A model generated the notes under the pieces. The model searched no databases. It was given only the letters and a program-made list of their open reading frames with translations, and was not told the origin of the DNA. The translations under genes were made by a program, and so were the position numbers. From a virus: a stretch of DNA of 64,000 nucleotides. Within the stretch, counting starts at the first letter, position 1. The number at the start of each line of letters is the position of its first letter. Shown here one piece after another: positions 16,893 through 25,023 of this stretch. The DNA lies in IMG/VR virus record IMGVR_UViG_3300005663_000029, positions 1 to 64,000 of that record; one strand, written 5' to 3'.

Positions 16893-18284
16893 ATGGATGT
16901 CACTAGCATATTACCGGCGAGTATCAGAGAAAAATTTCCTAATATTCCTTTCATGGCTGTAGAAAGTTCTGTCGACCTGCCTTGGGGTACATCAGTTTTA
17001 GACAGTATTCGATCTTCTGGATCTTTTACCGGAATGACTATAAATTTTCCGATGTCCTGTGACAGCAATAAATACCCACCATACCAAAATTTTGGTGGAG
17101 ACTATGTATTCGAAAACGAGTACAACATGGACTGCTACCGTTTTAGAGTAAGAGAACACGAAATCCAATACCCACATTGCTGTATGTTGTTCTCAGAAGA
17201 TTACTGTGAAGGCGCTGATCACCAAGATAACCGCCTAAGAATATACCTCAAAAATAATGGACCCAACCATGAGGCCGGTTGGGTAGACACCTTAACTAGT
17301 ACTGTTATTTTATATACACCCCTAGACCTTCTTATGAGTTACACAAATAATCGAAGTGGGCACTTAGGGTACGTGTTCTCAAATAGTTTAAAAAAAATCC
17401 ATGAGAACGGAAACTTACTAGAAGCGTATCTAGACGATTTGGTAGTTGGGGACTTCGATATGCCTCTAAATCAGTTTTTTACTAGAGACATACCTATTCG
17501 TCTAAGATACTCAACACTAAACCCTCCTAGACTAGTTAATGATTACCTAGTGGCAAACATGGGTAAGAAGTTTGAGAGACAAAAATGGGACCAACTACAA
17601 AAAACTGTTAATGAAAACACTCAAATGTTATATGACAGCAGAAACAAAGTCTTACATCTACAGAACGAGGCGAGAGATATATTCTCAAAAATAAGAGGTA
17701 TCGAAATACAAAACAAGTATCTAACATCAGTAAGCAGACACCAGCACCAACAGATGGTTAAAGATATCATCAAGAAGATCGCCAGAGATTTTGTGCCAAA
17801 GAAGTTTACCTCTATTTCCATAGGAACATCTCACCACAGTGGTTCTCTTGTCTGTAAATTAAAGACACGTGCCAGAATAATACATTGGGCATGGGATTCT
17901 AACGATTTCGGCCGTGACTTCAGATTAGAATGGGGTCCCTTTGAAATTATGATAGATCTGGATAGAAAGACTATTAAAGTAGGATCCTATTCAGATACTA
18001 AACGCTGGAGTGGTGAACATTATATACATCCTCACATAACAGGAGGAGGAGATCCTTGTTGGGGAGATAATCTCTCTGAGATATCTCATTTCCTAAAAGA
18101 AGGCGATCTATATCAGATAGTGATGTTTATGGATCGGTATCTAGACTCAATCTACCCACCTAGCTGGTATGCTCCTGCACTTTTGTGGGACAAGTCATTA
18201 GAGAATAAAGAGGTGGATCGTTATATAGAATGGGATGATTCTGGAGGAGATCCTTGGGAAGACAGCGACTATGACCGCGACTAA
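16893..18284 (+). CDS. E2-like ubiquitin-conjugating domain protein
   Basis: The start at 16893 was chosen because AAAGGAG precedes it; a GTG at 16839 lies in the hairpin. Product 463 aa. Residues 1 to about 240 are an unrecognised domain, about 240-300 a coiled coil, and about 310-440 the E2-like domain: a strand pair (FEIMIDLDRKTIKVG), then HPHITGGGDPCWGD with Cys389. HPH and the Cys are separated by seven residues, exactly the spacing of HPN-x7-Cys in eukaryotic E2 enzymes, and a helix follows. The enzyme would accept the Ubl from the E1 as a thioester. The acidic tail (GGDPWEDSDYDRD) is disordered. Neighbours (Ubl, JAB, E1) support the role. The N-terminal domain may select the target. 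Confidence 0.75.
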   Translation: MDVTSILPASIREKFPNIPFMAVESSVDLPWGTSVLDSIRSSGSFTGMTINFPMSCDSNKYPPYQNFGGDYVFENEYNMDCYRFRVREHEIQYPHCCMLFSEDYCEGADHQDNRLRIYLKNNGPNHEAGWVDTLTSTVILYTPLDLLMSYTNNRSGHLGYVFSNSLKKIHENGNLLEAYLDDLVVGDFDMPLNQFFTRDIPIRLRYSTLNPPRLVNDYLVANMGKKFERQKWDQLQKTVNENTQMLYDSRNKVLHLQNEARDIFSKIRGIEIQNKYLTSVSRHQHQQMVKDIIKKIARDFVPKKFTSISIGTSHHSGSLVCKLKTRARIIHWAWDSNDFGRDFRLEWGPFEIMIDLDRKTIKVGSYSDTKRWSGEHYIHPHITGGGDPCWGDNLSEISHFLKEGDLYQIVMFMDRYLDSIYPPSWYAPALLWDKSLENKEVDRYIEWDDSGGDPWEDSDYDRD

Positions 18285-18297
18285 AGGAACAACTAGT

Positions 18298-19428
18298 ATG
18301 AAAAATATAAGTGTAACAGTACCTATGATAAAAGTATGGTCTTCAGTTCTGGCCAAAATATCTTTATGGACGAGACTATCGTCTCCAAACGAAGTGTCAG
18401 GTATAGGTCTTGTCAAAAAAGTAGGGTCAGTGTTTGAAGTCTATGCCGTTTTCCTGCTTAAACAAAAAGTGACTTCTGCTGACAGTGACCTAGATGAGCA
18501 GGAAGTTATGAAACTAATGGCTGACTTAAACAAGAAAGATATACCTACTGAGGATCTACGATTCTGGTGGCATAGTCATGGGACTACTGGCACCTTCTGG
18601 AGTGGTCAAGATAATTCGACCATAAATTCTATGAGCTATCTGCCTTGGTTTATCTCCTTGGTAGTCAACTCTCTAGGATCATACAAATTACGAATAGATG
18701 CATGGGATCCGTTTAAAATAAACTGCGACAATCTTGACTATGTAATACACCCAGACATCCCTATTGAGGACACTGAAAGGTATACAGAGGAGTACAAATT
18801 GAAAGTAAAGGAAGATTTTTTCGCAGACGATTATCTCCAGTATTATGGTTACGGAGGTACTTGGAAACAAAGAGCTGCAGCTGCTAAACAGTTTAAACCG
18901 AAAACAGCTGCTGGGTTTGCAAAACCTCCAACTACTTCGCACCCCACCAAACCTGTAGATCAAGTCTGGCCTCCTAACGAAGATTCCGACATGATTGATG
19001 AATTTACTATTGACGAAGATTCCGACATGAGTGATGTGTTGCCTGTTCTAATAGACACTACAAATCTGCCAGTTCCTCTAGATGGTATCCATAATAAAAC
19101 AGAGTTCAGTCTGTTTGATAGGTTACCTGAAAAGCTTCAAGAGTATCTGAGTGAAACAGTTCTTGCGTACTCCGATGACCCTGAACGGGCTGTATACGCT
19201 TTACTCAATGGATATATAGTAGCCACCATCAGGATTTTACAAGAGGCCGAAGTAATTAAATTTGAAACGGCGACAACAATGCTCAGATTTATGGAAAACG
19301 AGCTACAAAGATTAGAAGGGAAAGACATATGCAACGAGACCAAAGAGAATACTGGCGTCAACATGACTTCATTGACAACGACAAACTCCAAAAGCAGCGA
19401 ATCACCGTCATCGGAGTCGGAGGTATAG
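18298..19428 (+). CDS. JAMM/JAB-family isopeptidase
   Basis: The start at 18298 follows AAAGGA and gives 376 aa. The complete JAMM zinc metalloprotease signature is visible: Glu32 (NEVSGIG), His92 and His94 in HSHG, then Ser102 and Asp105, i.e. HxH-x7-SxxD. Such enzymes cleave after the terminal Gly of ubiquitin-like proteins, either maturing the Ubl or removing it from targets. After the about 150-residue catalytic domain comes a low-complexity linker with a duplicated DEDSDM-type segment, then a helical domain (about residues 265-350) and a Ser/Thr-rich tail. The stop is TAG and the gene overlaps the E1 start by 100 bases in another frame. Confidence 0.85.
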   Translation: MKNISVTVPMIKVWSSVLAKISLWTRLSSPNEVSGIGLVKKVGSVFEVYAVFLLKQKVTSADSDLDEQEVMKLMADLNKKDIPTEDLRFWWHSHGTTGTFWSGQDNSTINSMSYLPWFISLVVNSLGSYKLRIDAWDPFKINCDNLDYVIHPDIPIEDTERYTEEYKLKVKEDFFADDYLQYYGYGGTWKQRAAAAKQFKPKTAAGFAKPPTTSHPTKPVDQVWPPNEDSDMIDEFTIDEDSDMSDVLPVLIDTTNLPVPLDGIHNKTEFSLFDRLPEKLQEYLSETVLAYSDDPERAVYALLNGYIVATIRILQEAEVIKFETATTMLRFMENELQRLEGKDICNETKENTGVNMTSLTTTNSKSSESPSSESEV

Positions 19429-20006
19429 GTTCATTCGCAACCCTGGCCTTAGCTAAAATGGGCGCAAGTCGTATGCAAATTTTCGACGATGACACTGTAG
19501 AGCTTCATAACCTGCCAAACCAATTCTTTCGCAAGAAGGATATTGGAAGGTCTAAGGTAGAGGCTTTAGCAGACATTGTTAAAGAATTTACTGACTTCGA
19601 TATCAAAATTAACAACAAACGGTATGAGGACGAGAATCTGTCGGGTATAGTCATCAGTGCAGTGGATTCTATGAAATCACGGCAGGCAATCTTCGACATG
19701 GTCAGAACTCAGTCAGAGGTAGAACTCTACATAGACTCTAGAATGGGTGGTGAGGTAGCGCAGATATTTACATTACGGCCTTCCGATCAACTAGACGTTG
19801 AAGAGTACGAAAAGACTTTGTTCAACGATGACGAGGCTGAAGAACTCCCTTGCACTGCGCAGGCGATTATCTATACAGTATTAGGTATCGCTCAACCTAT
19901 AGCTAGGTTGGTAAAGAAGTTTTTAATGGGAGGACTAGAAGAGTCCGACAAAAGATTGATGGTAGATTTCTTCAATCAGCAAATGGTCAAAGAATTTGTC
20001 GTATGA
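19329..20006 (+). CDS. E1/ThiF-family Ubl-activating enzyme
   Basis: A 225-aa adenylating enzyme. GVGGIG (residues 29-34) is the ATP-binding loop; Asp53, Asp55, Asn61 and Gln65 (FDDDTVELHNLPNQFF), Lys76 and Asp113 (SAVDS) match the nucleotide- and Mg-binding positions of MoeB, ThiF and E1. Cys175 in EELPCTAQ, the only Cys, sits where E1-like enzymes carry the catalytic thiol in the crossover loop. No CxxC zinc pairs are seen, unlike MoeB and many ThiF proteins. It would adenylate the Ubl C-terminus and pass it to Cys389 of the E2-like protein. The overlap with the JAB gene and ATGA overlap with the next gene imply tight coupling. Confidence 0.85.
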   Translation: MQRDQREYWRQHDFIDNDKLQKQRITVIGVGGIGSFATLALAKMGASRMQIFDDDTVELHNLPNQFFRKKDIGRSKVEALADIVKEFTDFDIKINNKRYEDENLSGIVISAVDSMKSRQAIFDMVRTQSEVELYIDSRMGGEVAQIFTLRPSDQLDVEEYEKTLFNDDEAEELPCTAQAIIYTVLGIAQPIARLVKKFLMGGLEESDKRLMVDFFNQQMVKEFVV

Positions 20007-20176
20007 GTAACAGTACGGTAATAGTTATACTATCCCTGGCAGGAGTCTACTGCTTTGTTAAACTATTACTATACCTAAAGCGTCGTAAGAGAGTAACTGA
20101 TCTAAACACGAAATTGTTAAGTGGCTACTTACATAGTGTAAACGCTAGCAGCGGTAAGACAAAAAAATTACGTTGA
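20003..20176 (+). CDS. Small one-helix membrane protein of the Ubl operon
   Basis: A 57-aa product that starts in an ATGA overlap with the E1 stop. Residues about 5-24 are a membrane helix (VIVILSLAGVYCFVKLLLYL) followed directly by KRRKR, so by the positive-inside rule the C-terminal 30 residues face the cytoplasm. Coupled translation places it in the Ubl pathway, perhaps as membrane anchor or substrate. No family known. Confidence 0.6.
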   Translation: MSNSTVIVILSLAGVYCFVKLLLYLKRRKRVTDLNTKLLSGYLHSVNASSGKTKKLR

Positions 20177-20201
20177 AATCATTAGACGTTTACTGTTATA
20201 A
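20173..20201 (+). promoter_or_regulatory. Promoter with -35 TTGAAA and -10 TTATAA
   Basis: TTGAAA at 20173-20178 and TTATAA at 20196-20201 are 17 bases apart, a good sigma-70-type arrangement. It overlaps the end of the Ubl operon and would read toward 20537 and beyond. It is the best match to the TGAAA-N17-NATAAG motif shared by several plus-strand units. Confidence 0.6.
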
Positions 20202-20227
20202 GGGATTAGAGAGTCAAAAGTATTGAC

Positions 20228-20449
20228 TCATTCTGTTTTTGGAGAGTAGAGATCGCTAGTTCCCTCTGGAGAAATAATCCCTGACACAACTGTACAGGAG
20301 TTAGGTGCTTTAAAGGTTTTACACGTAGAGCATTTATTAATCTCACCTGAATCATTATACCCAGCAGTAGTCTGTGAAACCTTTTGGTTATCTTGGGCCT
20401 CTTTTTGTAACGTCTCAGCTAATTTTTTAGACGGTCCGTCTAGTCTCAT
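20228..20449 (-). CDS. HiPIP-like small Cys protein
   Basis: A 73-aa product with CSTCKTFKAPNSCTVVSG followed by ISPEGTSDLYSP. This layout (CxxC...C...ISPEG) resembles high-potential iron-sulfur protein-like peptides of phages, but the usual final Cys (in GWC) is replaced by Ser, leaving three Cys, so an intact 4Fe-4S site is doubtful. Single gene on the minus strand. Confidence 0.5.
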   Translation of the reverse strand: MRLDGPSKKLAETLQKEAQDNQKVSQTTAGYNDSGEINKCSTCKTFKAPNSCTVVSGIISPEGTSDLYSPKTE

Positions 20450-20536
20450 AATATAGATTCCTTATCTGTACAGGGATTTTGGAAGTCTTAAAAGCATACA
20501 TACATTCTAACGGCTGATCAAGCCATAGGAGATCTA

Positions 20537-20734
20537 TTGAACTCATCAAGTACTGCAGAGAAGATACATAACATCCACGAAGCGGTTAATCCGAGAAAAG
20601 GTTTAAAGTTTCAAACTCTAACTATATTCGACTTTTTAGGAACAGCTTTAGATATGTACACCGTGTACAGAGCTGGACATGTTCTCAAGAACTGGATAAC
20701 CGGAGCCGTAAAGCTATTCTCAAGAACTGCTTAA
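20537..20734 (+). CDS. Small unknown protein, TTG start
   Basis: A 65-aa product; TTG is preceded by TAGGAGATC. Residues about 29-57 form one or two weakly hydrophobic helices (FDFLGTALDMYTVYRAGHVL). Not recognised. Confidence 0.5.
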   Translation: MNSSSTAEKIHNIHEAVNPRKGLKFQTLTIFDFLGTALDMYTVYRAGHVLKNWITGAVKLFSRTA

Positions 20735-20798
20735 TTGAAATTTGTCCAAAAATGTTTTAACATATACATAACTGAGAAACCTTTAAAGGAGTTTCGAT

Positions 20799-20990
20799 AT
20801 GAAAACGCTTGAACTAATGGAGCTTAATACTCAACTAAGACGTTTAACGTCCGAAAGAGCAGAAGCCACAAATAAAAGAGAGCTAAAAAGATTAGACAAC
20901 TCTATAGCTGTGACTCAAAGAGACATACAATCTTTAGTTACAAATAGTAGAAATCCGATGTACCAACTCAAGTCCGCCCTAGCTTCCTAA
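20799..20990 (+). CDS. Small coiled-coil protein
   Basis: A 63-aa product predicted by eye as a single charged helix (ELNTQLRRLTSERAEATNKR). Strong AAAGGAG site before the ATG. Function unknown. Confidence 0.55.
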   Translation: MKTLELMELNTQLRRLTSERAEATNKRELKRLDNSIAVTQRDIQSLVTNSRNPMYQLKSALAS

Positions 20991-21024
20991 GACGGACCTG
21001 AAATGATTACAGTGTCTTGTAGAA

Positions 21025-22035
21025 CTAAGCAGCAGCCAATAGCTGTGCAGCTCTACTCTTTAATTGGGCACCAGACCCAAACCAAGCTGAGTTCAATCTA
21101 GAACTGTCTCGGCCACGCTCGAAGTCTGCGTACTCTACAACCGCGTTGTAGACACCCCATCCTGTTCCCCTGACACCAGCAATATCTGTCCCTATACCGT
21201 CTTCGTGTAGTTTAAGAACTTTATTACGGATATTCTGTGTTCTCGTAGAAGCCTCTTCTTTGTCTTCTAGTTTAGGGAATAACTCCTCTACAAAAGACTG
21301 TAACTTGGAGAAGTTCATCTGCTTAACCGCAAAAGCTTTATACATCTCTAAAGACTTTTCAAACTCTTGATTGGCAATCCCTAGAATATTTTTAGCCTCT
21401 TCGACTTTCTCCATAACGTTTTTACTGTGTCGAAATTTAACGGTCCTAGCCTTATCCCTACTGCTCAGAGCCAAAGACAGTGTGTTACAACATACTACTC
21501 TTATAGGAGTAAATAGAGCCGTTACAGCTAAAGACCCGTCGTGAGAGTTAGCGAAGAGGAGATACTTATCTACTATATCATCTCTAAGGACTTCCATTAC
21601 ATTAGGAAGCTTGGCTAATATCCAAACCCTCTTACCGCCCTGGAGCGATCCTGCAGTATGGATAGTAACTCCACCGGTCTCTACCAGACTATCTATAAAC
21701 CCGAAAGCGTCTCTATTTTGTAAAGGCTCGTAAGCATCAGTAAAGACCCCATAGACGTTCTTGTCTCTAACACGACGAACTATTTTTAGACCTTCAACTT
21801 CTTTAGCGTTAAATATCTCTGGAGACCCTGCAGGAGAATTGAACTCTACATCAGATTTGGGTCCAGTATGAGCCTTAAGCTCCATTGTGTAAAAAGGTAC
21901 TTGCTCTACTTCCCAGTCCAATCCTGCTTTGACAATAGCTCCTTCTGAAGTCAGGTTGTGATCTCCTACGTAAACACCTTCTCGATGCCACGGCGTTTCC
22001 CCCGCAAACATCATTGATTCGACTTGTGCTGGCAT
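21025..22035 (-). CDS. DUF932-family phage/plasmid protein
   Basis: The 336-aa product opens MMFAGETPWHREGVYVGDHN-like (residues about 7-26) and continues with the features of DUF932, a family common on large phages and plasmids: YGVFTDAYEPLQNRDAFGFID, then TALFTPIRVVCCNTLSLAL. Its biochemical role is not established. It is a single minus-strand gene with an AGGAG site. A TTATAAG motif on the minus strand near 22104-22110 may be its promoter. Confidence 0.85.
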   Translation of the reverse strand: MPAQVESMMFAGETPWHREGVYVGDHNLTSEGAIVKAGLDWEVEQVPFYTMELKAHTGPKSDVEFNSPAGSPEIFNAKEVEGLKIVRRVRDKNVYGVFTDAYEPLQNRDAFGFIDSLVETGGVTIHTAGSLQGGKRVWILAKLPNVMEVLRDDIVDKYLLFANSHDGSLAVTALFTPIRVVCCNTLSLALSSRDKARTVKFRHSKNVMEKVEEAKNILGIANQEFEKSLEMYKAFAVKQMNFSKLQSFVEELFPKLEDKEEASTRTQNIRNKVLKLHEDGIGTDIAGVRGTGWGVYNAVVEYADFERGRDSSRLNSAWFGSGAQLKSRAAQLLAAA

Positions 22036-22149
22036 TTTCAGCTCCTTTTGTTAGTGGTTATGTTCTATTTATTTTTAACAGCGAACATCAGACAGTAAAT
22101 GTCTTATAACTACAGAACAGTGCTTCTAGCACTAAATCCTATTTTTTAG

Positions 22150-22155
22150 CTATAA
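22150..22155 (+). promoter_or_regulatory. Candidate -10 box before ribonucleotide reductase
   Basis: CTATAAGGGATTCGAGG matches the recurrent YATAAG motif, about 95 bases before the reductase start. No convincing -35. Confidence 0.4.
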
Positions 22156-22249
22156 GGGATTCGAGGCTTTGACGGCATGGTAGATCGTATTATAACCTGT
22201 TTACCCTTTGGCTTCTATTTTCTAAACTCATATGAAAGGACACTATAGA

Positions 22250-24226
22250 ATGACAGCACCTAAGCGGCTGGTATTGACGGATGCGTTTTTGACACCTTAC
22301 AAACGGAGGAAACCGCAATGGGGCTACGATGCACTAGGAGGAGTGGTATACAAGAGAACATACTCTAGGCAGAAAGAAGACGGTAAGTTTGAAGAGTGGT
22401 GGGAAACTATAAAGAGGGTAGTAGAGGGGGCTTATTATGCACAGATACTACATTGCTCCAAATTCAATCTAGAATTCAATTATAATAAAGGCCAGATATC
22501 TGCTCAGAAGATGTACGACTTGATCTTCACAATGAAATTTTTACCTCCTGGTAGAGGCTTATGGGCTATGGGGACTAAATATGTAGAGGAACGAGGAGCT
22601 GCTTCCCTCAATAACTGTGGCTTTATCAGCACCAAAACCATCAGAAAACACTTCTCCTACCCATTCACATTCCTTATGGACATGAGTATGTTAGGGGTAG
22701 GCGTAGGAAGCGATACCAGAGGTGCAGGGACTACTAAGATGCATGAACCAGCACACTCAGAGGAGATCTTTGTAGTAGAAGACTCTAGAGAAGGCTGGGT
22801 AGCGTCTGTAGAAATAATACTTGATGCTTTCGGTGGTGCAGGAGCCAAACTACCAGCAGGATTCGATTACTCTAAAGTACGGAAAGCCGGGATGCCTCTC
22901 AAGTCCTTCGGCGGCATAGCTTCTGGTCCAGAGCCTCTAGAAGATCTCCACAACACCGTCATAAAGATGCTGACTAGCTATATAGGTAAGGATGTTACAT
23001 CTACCCTCATCGTCGACCTGTTTAACTACATAGGCAAATGTGTGGTCGCCGGAGGTATCAGGCGTACAGCTGAGTTAATGTTAGGATTCCCAGAAGACAT
23101 AGAGTTTAACAATCTAAAGAACCCCGATCTGTTTCCTGATGAGCTTAAGGATTATCGCTGGGCATCTAATAATTGTAACTTCGCTACAATAGGGATGGAC
23201 TATGAGCCATTCGTACCACGAATAATGGCTAACGGAGAACCAAGCTTCTTCTGGTTAGAGAACGCTCGTCATTACGGCCGGATGAAAGATGGCTGGGGTG
23301 ATTGGGATATATTTGTAGACGGCCAGAACCCTTGCGGAGAGCAATCTCTAGAGGACGGCGAATTATGCTGCCTAGTAGAGTTCTACCCCTTCAAGCACGA
23401 TTCTTTAGAAGATATGCAAGAGACTCTCAAATTTGCATACCTTTACGCCAAATCCGTAACTCTAATTCCTACACACAATCCTAAAACAAACGCTGTCATA
23501 GGAAGAAATCGTAGGATAGGAACTGCTCCATCAGGGATAGTTCAGGGAATACAGAAGTTTAAGTTTCGAAACCTGATGAATAGTTTAGATCAGGGTTATG
23601 ATTACTTAACAGAGTTGGACAAGATCTACTCAAGGTGGCTCGGAGTACCTACATCGATCAAAAGGACAAGTGTGAAACCTAGTGGGACTATCAGCTTACT
23701 AGTAGGAGCGACACCTGGAGTACACCATCCACACTCAGAATACTACCTTCGTAATGTCAGATTCGATAAGTTCTCCCCTATCTTGCCTCATTTAACAGAA
23801 GCAGGATACCCGGTAGAACCATCAATACAGAATGACAATACGATAGTAGTATCCTTCCCGGTTCACGAAGAGTATTTCTCTAAGTCAAAGAGCGATGTTA
23901 CTATTTGGGAACAGTTCGAACTTGTAGCGAGTATTCAAAGATACTGGTCAGACAACCAAGTGAGTGTAACTATTACAGTTAAACCGGAGGAAGCGTGTCA
24001 ACTAGCGATGGCTTTGTCTATGTACGAAACCAGTCTAAAATCTGTTTCTCTACTTCCTCTAGAAGATCATGGTTATCCTCAAGCACCCTATATAACTATA
24101 GACAAAGAGGCTTATGAGGGTCTAGTATCAAAGATTAAGCCGTTAAACATATCTAAACTACAAGCACACGAGTTGACAGATAAGTTCTGCGACGGCGATG
24201 CTTGTCTTATAGATACTCAACCTTAA
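22250..24226 (+). CDS. nrdJ: Class II (B12-dependent) ribonucleoside-triphosphate reductase
   Basis: The start at 22250 follows AAAGGA; 658 aa. It matches the monomeric Lactobacillus leichmannii-type enzyme. Cys123 (LNNCGF), the catalytic thiyl Cys362 (NPCGEQ) and Cys373 eleven residues later reproduce the 119/408/419 pattern, and the C-terminal pair Cys647 and Cys652 (CDGDAC) matches the 731/736 thiol shuttle. It reduces NTPs to dNTPs with adenosylcobalamin and needs no oxygen and no second subunit. The protein is shorter than the about 740-residue Lactobacillus enzyme, so the allosteric insertion is probably reduced. The host or medium must supply B12. Confidence 0.9.
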   Translation: MTAPKRLVLTDAFLTPYKRRKPQWGYDALGGVVYKRTYSRQKEDGKFEEWWETIKRVVEGAYYAQILHCSKFNLEFNYNKGQISAQKMYDLIFTMKFLPPGRGLWAMGTKYVEERGAASLNNCGFISTKTIRKHFSYPFTFLMDMSMLGVGVGSDTRGAGTTKMHEPAHSEEIFVVEDSREGWVASVEIILDAFGGAGAKLPAGFDYSKVRKAGMPLKSFGGIASGPEPLEDLHNTVIKMLTSYIGKDVTSTLIVDLFNYIGKCVVAGGIRRTAELMLGFPEDIEFNNLKNPDLFPDELKDYRWASNNCNFATIGMDYEPFVPRIMANGEPSFFWLENARHYGRMKDGWGDWDIFVDGQNPCGEQSLEDGELCCLVEFYPFKHDSLEDMQETLKFAYLYAKSVTLIPTHNPKTNAVIGRNRRIGTAPSGIVQGIQKFKFRNLMNSLDQGYDYLTELDKIYSRWLGVPTSIKRTSVKPSGTISLLVGATPGVHHPHSEYYLRNVRFDKFSPILPHLTEAGYPVEPSIQNDNTIVVSFPVHEEYFSKSKSDVTIWEQFELVASIQRYWSDNQVSVTITVKPEEACQLAMALSMYETSLKSVSLLPLEDHGYPQAPYITIDKEAYEGLVSKIKPLNISKLQAHELTDKFCDGDACLIDTQP

Positions 24227-24243
24227 AAATGGAGAAGAAGAAA

Positions 24244-24429
24244 ATGTCGGATGATAAAGTTCTAGTCAAGGCGAAAACAGTAAAAGAGTACATCAAAGAA
24301 ACGCACGACCTAAACTGCGGTGGTGATGTAGCTGAAGCTTTAGACGCCAAAGTAAAAGAGTTGGTCAACGATGCAGCTAGAAGAGCTGTCGACAACGACC
24401 GCAAGACCCTTCAAGGAAAAGACGTATAA
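24244..24429 (+). CDS. Histone-fold protein
   Basis: A 61-aa product (start 24244 behind GGAGAAGAAG). The layout is helix 1 (AKTVKEYIKET), loop, long helix 2 (EALDAKVKELVNDAARRAV), then NDRKTLQGKDV. The ending matches the loop-2/helix-3 signature of archaeal and bacterial histones (A..RA..N.RKT....D). Such proteins dimerise and bind or bend DNA. It is preceded by the reductase and followed by the tmRNA. Single-copy and without a tail. The call is by pattern, with a DUF1931-like protein as the nearest idea. Confidence 0.65.
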   Translation: MSDDKVLVKAKTVKEYIKETHDLNCGGDVAEALDAKVKELVNDAARRAVDNDRKTLQGKDV

Positions 24430-24449
24430 GTAATTATAGGTCTTTTGTG

Positions 24450-24455
24450 TTATAA
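24450..24455 (+). promoter_or_regulatory. -10 box of the tmRNA
   Basis: TTATAAGGG lies nine bases before the first base of the mature tmRNA. It matches the recurrent motif; no clear -35. Confidence 0.5.
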
Positions 24456-24464
24456 GGGTACTAC

Positions 24465-24925
24465 GGGGGTGATTTGGGTTCGACGTGGACCAAGTAAACC
24501 TCTAATAGCGTGTCGGGGATATCTACAAACCTCGTTAAAAATTGTGGGTAAAAACACAAATGCCAATCACGACAACGTGGTTAACGTGAGCTTCGGTTCT
24601 GCCGAAGTTCCCATGCAACTAGCTGCTTAAACCTACCGGGCTAAAAAAGCGAATTGCATGAGTCTAGGGACTAACAGATACCGTCTTACATCTGCCTAGA
24701 CTTCAAAACTAGTAAGACACCCGGTACTTACGATACCGTTTAAGTAAGTGCTGCTGCCTTCGGATATCTTATGAAGCCGAGGGTGTGTTGAAACGGGCAG
24801 TGCATTTCGAATAGTTGGTTCTTTACTTTATCGAAATGTGAGCAGAAATAAAAAAGGACTACACACGTAGAAGTTAGAAGAAGAACAGATCGCGGAAGCC
24901 GGTTCGATTCCGGCCACCTCCACCA
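24465..24925 (+). ncRNA. ssrA: tmRNA (transfer-messenger RNA)
   Basis: The ends form a tRNA-like domain: 5' GGGGGTG pairs with 3' CACCTCC (one G-T), followed by ACCA, and the T arm reads GGTTCGATTCC. GATTTGGGTTCGACG after the 5' stem is the typical tmRNA D-like region. The tag reading frame starts at GCC (24562) and ends TAA (24628-24630): 22 codons, starting ANHDNVV and ending PMQLAA, so it keeps the terminal LAA degron. A hairpin-rich pseudoknot region follows. It rescues stalled ribosomes and marks products for proteolysis. The tag is longer than the common 10-15 residues. Confidence 0.9.
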
Positions 24926-25023
24926 TGCAAAAATTTGTTGGCGAGACTAAGCGTCGCATCGGAGTAACATCTGGTGCGGCGTTTTAGTTACTACCAAAAC
25001 CTTTTAACTATTATGAGGTATTA

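Noticed and set aside
19329-19428. JAB-E1 fusion by readthrough of the JAB TAG
   Set aside because: The E1 lies in a different frame, and more TAG codons follow shortly in the JAB frame, so suppression cannot join them.
16540-20176. A PRTRC plasmid cassette
   Set aside because: Ubl, E2, JAB and ThiF parts fit, but no ParB-related or other PRTRC genes are near, and the E2 and JAB proteins are much longer.
24445-24630. A 61-aa frame across the start of the tmRNA
   Set aside because: It is the tag reading frame of the tmRNA extended backward through its structured 5' part, not a gene.
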